Positions 45,761 through 54,625 of a stretch of 64,000 nucleotides of DNA are shown piece by piece. Below the pieces are notes generated by a model. That model worked only from the letters and a program-made list of their open reading frames with translations, made no database searches and had not been told where the DNA came from. A program made the position numbers and the translations under genes. Location: contig NZ_CACVCH010000053.1 of the NCBI RefSeq assembly GCF_902729425.1, positions 1 through 64,000 on the forward strand, in the 5' to 3' direction. Position 1 is the first letter of the stretch; each line of letters opens with the position of its first letter. Source of the DNA: Magnetospirillum sp. SS-4. GTDB lineage: Bacteria > Pseudomonadota > Alphaproteobacteria > Rhodospirillales > Magnetospirillaceae.

Positions 45761-46804
45761 ATGCCGCTCGCCCGCCGCGTCCGCCGCAGCATCGATATCT
45801 GGCCCGGCTTCGTCGATGCCCTGGCGACGCTGATCATGGTCATCGTCTTCGTGCTGATGGTGTTCGTGCTGGCCCAGTATTTCCTGGGCGAGGCGCTGTC
45901 GGGACGGCAGAAGGCGCTGGACAAGCTGGGCCGCGAGATGGCCGAACTGGCCGAATCGCTCAACATGCAAAAGGCGGCCAACGCGGCGCTGGAGGCGGAA
46001 CTGGTCGCCAGCAAGGCCGAGCGCGACCGCGTCGAGGCCTGGGCCGCCGGGCTGGGCCAGGACGTCGCCGCCCTGGTGGCGCTGAAGGATGAACTGGAGG
46101 CCCGCATCAAGGAACTGGATGCCGCCGCCGGGGTCAGGGACGGGGAACTGGTCTCGGAACGCAAGCTGTCCGAGGAGGCGCGCGCCCAGGCGGCGCTGCT
46201 CAACCGGCAGATCGAGGCCATGAAGCAGGAATTGGCCCGCGTCGTCGCCGCCCTGGAGGCGTCGGAGACGCGCGACAAGGAGCAAAAGGCCCAGATCGCC
46301 GATCTCGGCAAGCGTCTCAACGTCGCCCTGGCCGGCAAGGTCGAGGAGCTTCAGAAATACCGGTCGGAATTCTTTGGCCGGCTGCGCAAGGTGCTGGGCG
46401 ACCATCCCGGCATCCGCATCGAAGGCGACCGCTTCGTCTTCCAGTCCGAGCTTCTGTTCGCCAGCGGCTCGGCCGATCTTGGCCCCGACGGCGTCGAGCA
46501 GGTGAAGCGTCTCGCCGCCACTCTCAAGGATATCGCCAAGACCATTCCCAAGGGCGTCAACTGGGTCCTGCGCATCGACGGCCATACCGATAAGCGGCCC
46601 ATCGCCTCGTCGCGCTATCCGTCCAACTGGGAGTTGTCGACGGCGCGGGCCACCACCGTGCTGCGCACCCTGGCGGCCAACGGCGTGCCCAAGGACCGGC
46701 TGGCGGCGGCCGGCTTCGGCGAGTTCCAGCCGCTGGACCCGGCCGAGACCGAGGCCGCCCTCGCCCGCAACCGCCGTATCGAGATCCGTTTCGACCAGAG
46801 ATAG
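45761..46804 (+). CDS. MotB-like protein: membrane Asp helix, coiled coil and OmpA peptidoglycan-binding domain
   Basis: The 347-residue product has one membrane helix near residues 14-40 with Asp19 (IWPGFVDALATLIM) where MotB has its proton-binding Asp. A coiled coil follows from about 45 to 200, and then an OmpA domain with the peptidoglycan-binding motifs DGHTDKRP, NWELSTARA and RNRRIEI. It should form a proton-driven unit with the MotA-like partner and hold the cell wall. The long coiled coil distinguishes it from flagellar MotB. Confidence 0.83.
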   Translation: MPLARRVRRSIDIWPGFVDALATLIMVIVFVLMVFVLAQYFLGEALSGRQKALDKLGREMAELAESLNMQKAANAALEAELVASKAERDRVEAWAAGLGQDVAALVALKDELEARIKELDAAAGVRDGELVSERKLSEEARAQAALLNRQIEAMKQELARVVAALEASETRDKEQKAQIADLGKRLNVALAGKVEELQKYRSEFFGRLRKVLGDHPGIRIEGDRFVFQSELLFASGSADLGPDGVEQVKRLAATLKDIAKTIPKGVNWVLRIDGHTDKRPIASSRYPSNWELSTARATTVLRTLAANGVPKDRLAAAGFGEFQPLDPAETEAALARNRRIEIRFDQR

Positions 46805-46817
46805 GGGGCGGCCGTGT

Positions 46818-47789
46818 TCAGGGCGCGGCGGCGCTGGAGGTCAGTTGCAGGAAGATGTCTTCCAGGTCGGTCTCGTCGGTGGACAGATCGGTGATGGAAA
46901 GACCAGCGGCGGCGAAGGCGTCCAGGATACGGCTGACCGGGGTGGTGGAGGGGCGGTAGCGCAGGACCAGCCGCCGCCCCGGCTTCAGTTCGGGTGAGAA
47001 CGCCGCCAGGGATTCGGGAATGCCGGTCAGGTCGCTTCCGACGGTGACGGTCAGCGCCTTGCCGTCGATGCGGCGCAACAGATTGGATGTGGTGTCGCAG
47101 GCCACCAGGGCGCCATGGTTGATGATGGCGATGCGGTCGCACAGTTGCTCCGCCTCTTCCAGGTAGTGGGTGGTGAGCAAGATGGTGGTGCCCCGGGCGT
47201 TCAGTTCGCGGATGGTGACCCACAACTGCCGGCGCAACTCGATGTCGACGCCGGCGGTGGGTTCGTCCAGCACCAGCACCGGCGGGGCGTGGACCATGGC
47301 CTTGGCCACCAGCAGCCGGCGGCGCATGCCGCCCGACAGGGTGCGGGCATAGGCGTTGGCCTTGTCGGCCAGCCCGACCGCCTCCAGAATCTCCATGGTG
47401 CGGCGCTCGGATCTGGGCACGCCGTACATGCCGGCCTGGACGTCGAGCAGTTCCAGCGGGGTGAAGAAGGGGTCCAGGTTCAATTCCTGCGGCACCACCC
47501 CGATGGCGGCCTTGGCGCCGCGCGGATCGGAATCGATGTCGCGGTCCCAGACCCGGACCCGGCCCGAGGTCTTGACGGTCAGGCCGGCCAGGATGTTGAT
47601 GAAGGTGCTCTTGCCGGCGCCGTTGGGACCCAGCAGGCCGAAGAACGAGCCCCGGGGCACCGACAGCGAGATGCCATCCAGCGCCCGCTTTTCACCGCGA
47701 TGGCCGTGATAGATCTTGACCAGGGACTCGGCCTCGACGGCAAGATCGGGGGCGGAAGGGGCGGGGGCGTGAGAGAGTGATTGAACCAT
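46818..47789 (-). CDS. ABC-2-type exporter ATP-binding protein, apparently without its permease
   Basis: The 323-residue ATPase has Walker A GPNGAGKST, signature LSGGMRRRLLVAKAMV and Walker B VLVLDEPTAGVD, with a C-terminal region as in the YadG/NodI-like branch. Such ATPases normally pair with an ABC-2 permease encoded next to them, but the 3' side is occupied by the convergent MotB-like gene and the 5' side by a small zinc-finger gene. The ATG at 47789 replaces an upstream TTG. No ribosome binding site is evident. Confidence 0.85.
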   Translation of the reverse strand: MVQSLSHAPAPSAPDLAVEAESLVKIYHGHRGEKRALDGISLSVPRGSFFGLLGPNGAGKSTFINILAGLTVKTSGRVRVWDRDIDSDPRGAKAAIGVVPQELNLDPFFTPLELLDVQAGMYGVPRSERRTMEILEAVGLADKANAYARTLSGGMRRRLLVAKAMVHAPPVLVLDEPTAGVDIELRRQLWVTIRELNARGTTILLTTHYLEEAEQLCDRIAIINHGALVACDTTSNLLRRIDGKALTVTVGSDLTGIPESLAAFSPELKPGRRLVLRYRPSTTPVSRILDAFAAAGLSITDLSTDETDLEDIFLQLTSSAAAP

Positions 47790-47843
47790 GGCCGGCAATG
47801 GGTATCATCCGGCCCACATCCCGGTCAACGGAGCTTCCAGCCC

Positions 47844-48044
47844 ATGAACGCCGCCACCCCTGCCAAGTCCACGTTCGAGACCATCACCGTCGAGACCGCT
47901 TCGGTCGCCTGTGACGGCAATGCCGCCGCCGGCCTGGGCCATCCCCGCGTCTATCTCGACCTGACCGCCCATGGCGAGATCGTCTGTCCCTATTGCTCGG
48001 TCACCTACAAGCTGGCCGCCGACGCCAAGGTCGGCCATCACTGA
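47844..48044 (+). CDS. Small zinc-finger protein (zf-CHCC, NDUFS6-like)
   Basis: The 66-residue protein has the pattern ACDG, then GHPRVYLDL, then EIVCPYCSVTYKL, the Cys-His-Cys-Cys zinc site of the CHCC family related to the accessory complex I subunit NDUFS6. In alphaproteobacteria such proteins occur as short free-standing genes. The ATG at 47844 has GGAG 10 bases upstream. It is divergent from the ABC ATPase gene. Confidence 0.85.
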   Translation: MNAATPAKSTFETITVETASVACDGNAAAGLGHPRVYLDLTAHGEIVCPYCSVTYKLAADAKVGHH

Positions 48045-48053
48045 CCGTGATTG

Positions 48054-48113
48054 CCCTCAGTTGCCGGGCGGGCGCATCCGCGCCCTTGGCTTTCGCCGCA
48101 CGAGCGGCGCGCC
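48054..48113 (-). repeat. Dispersed intergenic repeat, copy B (upstream of polA)
   Basis: Read on the minus strand, this 60-base stretch shares GGCGCGCC, CTCGTG, GGCG, GAAAGCCAAG and GCCCGGC-NN-CTGAGGG with 8559-8616. It lies in the 123-base gap between the zinc-finger gene and polA. The pieces keep the same order and spacing apart from short gaps, so the two stretches are related copies of one element. Confidence 0.6.
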
Positions 48114-48167
48114 CTCAACGGGCTAGTCGCTTCGCTCCAAAGCCGCTCCCGTACCTGGAGGCATGAT

Positions 48168-50942
48168 ATGTCAGCCCCCCGCCACGTCTTCCTGATCGAC
48201 GGTTCCGGCTTCATCTTCCGGGCCTTTCACGGCCTGCCGCCCATGACGAGGCCGGACGGCACCCCGGTCAACGCCGTCTACGGCTTCACCACCATGCTGA
48301 TGAAGCTGCTGTCCGAGACCGAGGCCGATCATGTGGCGGTGGTGTTCGACACCTCGCGCAAGACCTTCCGCAGCGAGTTCTATCCCGAGTACAAGGCCCA
48401 CCGGCCGCCGCCGCCCGAGGATCTGGTGCCCCAGTTTCCGCTGGTCCGCGACGCCACCCGGGCGTTCGACGTCTGCTGCGTCGAGATGGAAGGATTCGAG
48501 GCTGACGACCTGATCGCCTCCTACGCCCGCGCGGCGGCGGCGGCGGGCGCGGCCGTCACCATCGTCTCGTCCGACAAGGATCTGATGCAACTGGTGGGGC
48601 CGGGCATTTCCATGCTGGACCCCATGAAGAACCGCGTCATCGGCGAGGCCGAGGTGCGCGAGAAGTTCGGCGTGCCGCCGAACCGGGTGGTGGATGTGCA
48701 GGCGCTGTGCGGCGACGCCTCGGACAACGTGCCGGGGGTTCCCGGCATCGGCATCAAGACCGCCGCCCAGCTGATCGAGGAATACGGAGACCTCGACACC
48801 CTGCTGGCCAGGGCCGCCGAGATCAGGCAGCCCAAGCGCCGCGAAACCCTGATGGAGAACGCCGAACTGGCCCGCGTCTCGCGCCGGCTGGTCCAGTTGA
48901 AGGAAGATGTGCCGCTGCCGGTGCCGCTGGCCGGTCTGGCGGTGAAGCCGGTCAATCCCGAGACCCTGGCCGCGTTCTGCGCCGCCCAGGGCTTCCGCTC
49001 GCTGCTGTCGCGCCTCAACGTCAAGGCCCCACCGGCGCAAGCCCCCGCCCAGGCAGCTCCCGCCCAGGCCGCTGCTCCGCCATCCGCCCTCAAGGCGGAA
49101 TACGAACTGGTCCTCACCGTCGAGGCGCTGGACCGCTGGATCAGGGACGCCACCGCCGCCGGCGCGGTCGCCTTCGACACCGAGACCACCGGGCTTGATC
49201 CGCTGCGCGCCCAACTGGTCGGCGTGTCGCTGGCGGTGGAACCCGGCCGCGCCTGCTATATCCCGGTGATGCACAGCCCGCCCCAGGCTCAGGGCACCCT
49301 GGATCTGGGCGGCTCCGGCCCCGCCGCCGAGGCCCCCCAGTTGATTCCGGCGGCGGAGATTCTGTCCAGGCTGGCGCCGCTGCTGGCCGATTCCTCGGTG
49401 CTGAAGGTCGGCCACAACATCAAGTACGACATGCAGGTCCTGGCCGGGCTGGGCCTGACGGTGGCGGCGGTCGACGACACCATGCTGCTGTCCTACGTGC
49501 TGGACGGCGGCGCCCACGGCCACGGCCTGGACGAATTGTGCCTGCTGCATTTCGGCCACGCCAACATCGCCTTTGCCGAGGTGTGCGGCAGCGGCAAGAG
49601 CCAGATCACCTTCGACCGGGTGCCGCTGGACAAGGCCTGCGCCTACGCCGCCGAGGATGCCGACATGACGCTCCGGCTGCACCGGCTGCTGAAGCCCCGG
49701 TTGCTGGCCGAGCGCATGGTGACGGTCTACGAGACCCTGGAACGGCCGCTGGTCCCGGTGGTCGTCGCCATGGAGCGGGCCGGCATCAAGGTCGACCGCG
49801 CCGCCCTGATGGCGCTGTCCGAGGATTTCGGCCGCCGTCTGGTCGAGCTGGAGGCCGAGGTCATCGCCCTGAACGGCGGCGAGGCCTTCAACCTGGGCTC
49901 GCCGCAGCAATTGGGCAAGGTGCTGTTCGAAACCCTGAACCTGCCCGGCGGCAAGAAGACCAAGACCGGCCAGTGGGCCACCGGCGCCGACGTGCTGGAG
50001 GACCTGGCCCATCTGCATCCGCTGCCCGCCCGCCTGCTGGACTGGCGCCAGCTTGCCAAGCTGAAAAGCACCTATACCGACGCCCTGGTGGCCCAGATCA
50101 ACCCGGCGACCGGGCGGGTGCACACCAGCTATTCGCTGGCGGCGACCACCACCGGGCGGCTGTCGTCGAGCGATCCCAACCTCCAGAACATCCCGATCCG
50201 CACCGAGGAAGGCCGCAAGATCCGCCACGCCTTCGTCGCCGAGCCGGGGCACCGGCTGATTTCGGCCGATTATTCCCAGATCGAGCTGCGTCTGGTCGCC
50301 CATGTCGCCGGCATCGAGGGATTGCGGACCGCCTTCGCCTCGGGCCACGACATCCACGCCATCACCGCGTCGCAGGTGTTCGGCGTGCCGGTCGAGGGCA
50401 TCGACCCGTCGCTGCGCCGCCGCGCCAAGGCGATCAATTTCGGCATCATCTACGGCATCAGCCCGTTCGGACTCGCCGCTCAGCTCGGCATTCCCCAGGG
50501 CGAGGCCAAGGCCTACATCACCGCCTATTTCGACCGCTATCCCGAAATCCGGACCTTCATGGAGCGGACCAAGGAGGAGGCACGGGCCAACGGCTTCGTC
50601 CTCACGCCGTTCGGACGCAAGGTCTATACGCCGGGCATCAAGGACAAGAACGGCGCCATGCGCGCCTTCGCCGAACGGGCCGCCATCAACGGCCCCATCC
50701 AGGGCGGAGCCGCCGACATCATCAAGCGGGCCATGGTCCGCCTGCCCGACGCCCTGGCCGAGGCAGGCCTGTCCGCCCGCCTGCTGCTTCAGGTCCACGA
50801 CGAACTGGTGCTGGAGGCGTCCGATGCCGAGGCCGACGCCACCATCGCCGTGGTCCGGCGGATCATGGAGAACGCCGCCACCTTGTCGGTGCCGCTGGTG
50901 GTCGACGCCCGCGCCGCCGCCTCGTGGGACGAGGCGCACTGA
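48168..50942 (+). CDS. polA: DNA polymerase I
   Basis: The 924-residue enzyme has three domains: a 5'-3' exonuclease (FLIDGSGFIFRAFHG to about 310), a 3'-5' proofreading exonuclease with intact acidic residues (AFDTETTGLD), and a family A polymerase with motif A (SADYSQIELRLVAH), motif B (RRRAKAINFGIIYG) and motif C (QVHDELVLE). A linker of Ala/Pro/Gln follows the first domain. GGAGG at 48157-48161 supports the ATG at 48168. Its stop codon abuts that of convergent mutS. Confidence 0.96.
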   Translation: MSAPRHVFLIDGSGFIFRAFHGLPPMTRPDGTPVNAVYGFTTMLMKLLSETEADHVAVVFDTSRKTFRSEFYPEYKAHRPPPPEDLVPQFPLVRDATRAFDVCCVEMEGFEADDLIASYARAAAAAGAAVTIVSSDKDLMQLVGPGISMLDPMKNRVIGEAEVREKFGVPPNRVVDVQALCGDASDNVPGVPGIGIKTAAQLIEEYGDLDTLLARAAEIRQPKRRETLMENAELARVSRRLVQLKEDVPLPVPLAGLAVKPVNPETLAAFCAAQGFRSLLSRLNVKAPPAQAPAQAAPAQAAAPPSALKAEYELVLTVEALDRWIRDATAAGAVAFDTETTGLDPLRAQLVGVSLAVEPGRACYIPVMHSPPQAQGTLDLGGSGPAAEAPQLIPAAEILSRLAPLLADSSVLKVGHNIKYDMQVLAGLGLTVAAVDDTMLLSYVLDGGAHGHGLDELCLLHFGHANIAFAEVCGSGKSQITFDRVPLDKACAYAAEDADMTLRLHRLLKPRLLAERMVTVYETLERPLVPVVVAMERAGIKVDRAALMALSEDFGRRLVELEAEVIALNGGEAFNLGSPQQLGKVLFETLNLPGGKKTKTGQWATGADVLEDLAHLHPLPARLLDWRQLAKLKSTYTDALVAQINPATGRVHTSYSLAATTTGRLSSSDPNLQNIPIRTEEGRKIRHAFVAEPGHRLISADYSQIELRLVAHVAGIEGLRTAFASGHDIHAITASQVFGVPVEGIDPSLRRRAKAINFGIIYGISPFGLAAQLGIPQGEAKAYITAYFDRYPEIRTFMERTKEEARANGFVLTPFGRKVYTPGIKDKNGAMRAFAERAAINGPIQGGAADIIKRAMVRLPDALAEAGLSARLLLQVHDELVLEASDAEADATIAVVRRIMENAATLSVPLVVDARAAASWDEAH

Positions 50943-53594
50943 TCAGCCCAGCAGGCGTTTCAGTTCATAGACCAGATCAAGCGCCTGACGGGCGCTGAGG
51001 TCGTCGGGATTGACCCCCTTCAGTGCCTCTTCCACCGCCGCCGGCCGGGCCGCCGCCGGAGCGGCCTTGGGACGCGGCGCCATGGCGGCGAACAGCGGCA
51101 GGTCGTCGGCCAGCTTGGCCATGTCCGAGGCCTGATCGGACTTTTCCAGGATGGTCAGGACCTCCTCGGCGCGGGCGACCACCGCCGGCGGCAGTCCGGC
51201 CAGCCGGGCGACGTGGATGCCGTAGGAGCGATCCGCCGCGCCGGCACCGACCTCGTGCAGGAACACCACGTCGCCCTGCCATTCCTTCACCTTCATCATG
51301 TGGCACGACAGCGAGGCCAGCTTGGCCGAAAGTCTGGTCAGCTCGTGGTAATGGGTGGCGAACAGGGCGCGGCAGCGGTTGACCTCGTGCAGGTGCTCGA
51401 CCACTGCCCAGGCGATGGACAGGCCGTCGAAGGTGGCGGTGCCGCGTCCGATCTCGTCCAGGATCACCAGGGCGCGGGGACCGGACTGGTTGAGGATGGC
51501 GGCGGTTTCCACCATCTCGACCATGAAGGTGGAGCGGCCGCGCGCCAGATCGTCGGCGGCGCCGACGCGCGAGAACAGCCGGTCGACCACGCCGATCCGG
51601 GCGGAATCGGCGGGAACGAACGACCCCATCTGGGCCAGCACCGCCATCAGGGCGTTCTGGCGCAGAAAGGTGCTCTTGCCCGCCATGTTGGGGCCGGTGA
51701 TCAGCCATAGCCGCTGGGAATCCGACAGGTCGCAGTCATTGGCGACGAAGGCGCCGGCGTGGGCGGCGGTCAGGGCGGCCTCCACCACCGGATGGCGTCC
51801 GCCCTTGATGTCGAAGCCGGTGCCGCCATCGATCTGCGGCCGGGTCCAGCGCTGGCTTCGCGCCAGATGGGCCAGGGCCGTGGAGACGTCCAGTTCCGCC
51901 AGCGCCCCGGCGGTTCGGGCGATATCGGCGGCGCGCGCCGTCACCTCGCCCACCAGTTCGGCGAACAGTTCCTGTTCCAGGGCCAGGGCGCGGTCGGCGG
52001 CGCCGGTGATGCGGCCGGCCAGTTCGATCAGCTCGGAGGTGGTGTAGCGGGCCGAACTCGCCATGGTCTGGCGGTGGATGAAGCCGTCGCCCAGCTTGTC
52101 GGCCTGCCTGGCCGGGACCTCGATGTGGTGGCCGATGATGTTGTTGTGGCGGATCTTGAGGGCAGTCACGCCGGTTTCCTCGGCATAGCGCCGCTCCAGC
52201 CGCATCAGGACGGCGTGACTTTCGCCGCGCAGCGCCTTGGTCTCGTCCAGCGCCGGGTGATATCCCTCGGCGATGAAGCCGCCGTCCCTGGCGTTGAGCG
52301 GCAGATCAGGCGCCAGGGCGCGGGTCAGCCGGTCCACCAGGGCCGAATGCTCGCCAAGATCGCGGACGCAGCCGGCCAGTCCCGGCGGCGTGTCCAGCAT
52401 CGGCGCGGCCACCAGATTGCGCAGATTGGGCACCTCGGCCAGGGCGTCCCTGACATTGGCCAGATCACGGGGGCCGCCGCGCCCCAGGCTGAGGCGCGAC
52501 AGGGCGCGTTCCACGTCGGGACAGCGTTTCAGCGCCTCGCGCAGGGAATCGCATGTTCCGTCCTGCTCGACCATGAACGCCACCATGTCGAGGCGGTGAT
52601 CGATGGCGGCCGGGTCGGTCAGCGGCGCCGCCAGCCGCGCCGCCAGCAGCCGCGCCCCCGCTCCGGTGACGGTGCGGTCCATGACGGCGAGCAGCGATCC
52701 CCGCCGCTCGCCGGTCAGGGTTTCGGCCAGTTCCAGGTTGCGCCTCGTGGCGGCGTCGATCTCCATCACCGCGCCCTCGGCCAGGTGGCGGGGTGGTGAA
52801 AGACGGGGCAGCCTGCCCTTCTGGGTCAGTTCGACATAGTCGACCAGAGCGCCGCCGGCCGCCAGTTCCGGCCGGGAGAAGGCGCCAAAGCCGTCCAGCG
52901 AGCCGACACCGTAAAGGGCCTCCAGCCGCCGCCTCGCATTCTCGGAATCGAAGCGGGCCGAGGGCAGGGGCGACAGGATGGATTTCCATTCGGCCCAGGT
53001 TTCCGACAGCGATTCGGTTCCCAGCAGCCGGTCGCCCACCAGCAATTCTCCGGGCGACAGCCGGGCCAGGGCGGCGGACAGGGTCTTGGCCGACAGCGCC
53101 TGCATGGCGAACTCGCCGGTGGAGACGTCGACCCAGGCCAGTCCCAGCGCCCCCTGGGCCTCGGCCACCGCCGCCAGATAATTGTGGCTGCGGGCGTCCA
53201 GCAAGGTGTCCTCGGTCAGGGTGCCGGCGGTGATGACGCGCACCACGTCGCGGGCGACCACCGACTTGGAGCCGCGCTTCCTGGCCTCGGCCGGGTCCTC
53301 CATCTGCTCGCCGATGGCCACCTTGAAGCCCTGGCGGACCAGTTTCGCCAGATAGGCCTCGTAGGCGCGGACGGGAACCCCGCACATGGCGATGTCCTCG
53401 CCCAGATGCTTGCCCCGCTTGGTCAGCGCGATGTCGAGCGCCGCCGAGGCCCGGACGGCGTCGTCGAAGAACAGCTCGTAGAAATCGCCCATGCGGTAGA
53501 ACAGCAGGCAATCGGGATGAAGCCGCTTGATGGCCAGATACTGGGCCATCATCGGGGTGGCGTCGTCGGGAATGGGGGGCAGGTCGTCGGTCAC
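50943..53594 (-). CDS. mutS: DNA mismatch repair protein MutS
   Basis: The 883-residue protein has the mismatch-reading motif [10 protein letters not shown] near the N-terminus, and the ATPase blocks GPNMAGKST (Walker A) and [10 protein letters not shown] (Walker B). It recognises mismatches and recruits MutL. No ATG fits the N-terminus; the GTG at 53594 gives the normal start just before TPMMAQYL, and a GTG at 53630 would add 12 residues. The 3' end meets polA at the six-base junction TGATCA (50940-50945), with no spacer. Confidence 0.95.
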   Translation of the reverse strand: MTDDLPPIPDDATPMMAQYLAIKRLHPDCLLFYRMGDFYELFFDDAVRASAALDIALTKRGKHLGEDIAMCGVPVRAYEAYLAKLVRQGFKVAIGEQMEDPAEARKRGSKSVVARDVVRVITAGTLTEDTLLDARSHNYLAAVAEAQGALGLAWVDVSTGEFAMQALSAKTLSAALARLSPGELLVGDRLLGTESLSETWAEWKSILSPLPSARFDSENARRRLEALYGVGSLDGFGAFSRPELAAGGALVDYVELTQKGRLPRLSPPRHLAEGAVMEIDAATRRNLELAETLTGERRGSLLAVMDRTVTGAGARLLAARLAAPLTDPAAIDHRLDMVAFMVEQDGTCDSLREALKRCPDVERALSRLSLGRGGPRDLANVRDALAEVPNLRNLVAAPMLDTPPGLAGCVRDLGEHSALVDRLTRALAPDLPLNARDGGFIAEGYHPALDETKALRGESHAVLMRLERRYAEETGVTALKIRHNNIIGHHIEVPARQADKLGDGFIHRQTMASSARYTTSELIELAGRITGAADRALALEQELFAELVGEVTARAADIARTAGALAELDVSTALAHLARSQRWTRPQIDGGTGFDIKGGRHPVVEAALTAAHAGAFVANDCDLSDSQRLWLITGPNMAGKSTFLRQNALMAVLAQMGSFVPADSARIGVVDRLFSRVGAADDLARGRSTFMVEMVETAAILNQSGPRALVILDEIGRGTATFDGLSIAWAVVEHLHEVNRCRALFATHYHELTRLSAKLASLSCHMMKVKEWQGDVVFLHEVGAGAADRSYGIHVARLAGLPPAVVARAEEVLTILEKSDQASDMAKLADDLPLFAAMAPRPKAAPAAARPAAVEEALKGVNPDDLSARQALDLVYELKRLLG

Positions 53595-53695
53595 GGGCCA
53601 GCATGTCGCATCGGTGGGAGACCCCGGCACAGTATCACGCGGACCGGGGCAGGCAAGGGGCTCTCCCCTTTATCCGGGCACTCCGCCGCCGCCGT

Positions 53696-54625
53696 TCATG
53701 ACGCTCCCACGATGCCGGACAGGGCCGCCTCCACCTCGGCGGTTTCCAGTTCGGCCAGGCTGGGACGGCGCAAGACCGTGACCCGGCCGCGCGGCGCGCA
53801 CAGCGACGGGTCCGATTCGTGCGAGAACAACACCACCGAGGGACAGCCGCCGGCGGCGATCAGATGCATGGGGCCGGTATCGTTGCCGATGGCGACCACC
53901 GCCTGGCGCGCCAGGGCGATGATGTCCAGCGGCGAGGTTCGTCCCGACAGGTCGCGGGCGGCCGGGCAGGCGGCGGCGATGGCGGCCAGTTGAGGCGCTT
54001 CCTTGCCGGTGCCCAGCAATAGGGGCGTGATGCCGTTTCCGGACAGCCAGGTCGCGACGGCGGCGAAGCGCTCGGCCGGCCAGCGCTTGCCCGGCCGGTG
54101 GACGGCCCCTCCCGGGCACAGCAGGGCATGGGGACGCGGCAGGCCGAAGCGGGCGAGGTCGCCGCTCGCCCAGGACAGGTCCGGGGTGGGAAAGGTGGCG
54201 ATGCCGGCCATGACTAGCTGTTCGCGCTGGCGTTCGATGGTGTGCATGGAATCGCGGTCGGGGTTGGCGTGGGGATGCGAGCATCCCGGCGCGATGCCGG
54301 ACCAGCGCGGCTGCTTGCCCATCAGGAGGAAGTAGCTGGATGAACGGTCCGAGGTCTGCAAGTCGTAGACCTGCCGAAAATCACCGCCGCGCAGCCACGA
54401 CCGCAGCGCCAGCAGCTTGCCCGGCTGCCACAGCCGGGGACGTTCGTCCAGGCGGATCTCGTCGAACCAGGGGGTGGCCCGGGCCAGATCGGCGAAAGGG
54501 GCGGTGGTCAACAGGGTAATGCGGTCGCCGGGGTGGTGGGCGCGGATGGCGGCGAAGGGGCCGAAGGCCTGGACGAAGTCGCCCAGCGCTCCCAGCTTGA
54601 TGACCAGGACGTTCATGTCAGCCAT
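53696..54625 (-). CDS. Glycosyltransferase family 9 (heptosyltransferase-like)
   Basis: The 309-residue protein begins VLVIKLGALGDFVQAFGP, as in ADP-heptose:LPS heptosyltransferases, and has the C-terminal IGNDTGPMHLIAAGG motif that binds the nucleotide sugar. It probably adds a sugar to the LPS core in the cytoplasm. The ATG at 54616 is an alternative start (3 residues shorter). It overlaps the upstream glycosyltransferase gene by 8 bases or less and is co-transcribed with it. Confidence 0.85.
   Translation of the reverse strand: MADMNVLVIKLGALGDFVQAFGPFAAIRAHHPGDRITLLTTAPFADLARATPWFDEIRLDERPRLWQPGKLLALRSWLRGGDFRQVYDLQTSDRSSSYFLLMGKQPRWSGIAPGCSHPHANPDRDSMHTIERQREQLVMAGIATFPTPDLSWASGDLARFGLPRPHALLCPGGAVHRPGKRWPAERFAAVATWLSGNGITPLLLGTGKEAPQLAAIAAACPAARDLSGRTSPLDIIALARQAVVAIGNDTGPMHLIAAGGCPSVVLFSHESDPSLCAPRGRVTVLRRPSLAELETAEVEAALSGIVGAS

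Noticed and set aside
44606-46804. ZorA/ZorB-type anti-phage defence pair (Zorya)
   Set aside because: The MotA/MotB-like layout is similar, but there is no ZorC/D/E partner, the tail is short for ZorA, the neighbours are housekeeping genes (efp, suhB), and an additional OmpA-like protein precedes them.
48171-50939. A 922-codon open frame antisense to polA
   Set aside because: It mirrors polA in GC-rich DNA with few stops; the product is low-complexity, rich in Gly, Gln, His and Arg, with no domain. Similar frames lie opposite the liv operon (11414-13840) and several other genes.
53655-53670. AAGGGG-CTCT-CCCCTT hairpin as a terminator of the glycosyltransferase operon
   Set aside because: No U-run follows on the minus strand and the stem is short; it was not listed as a terminator.
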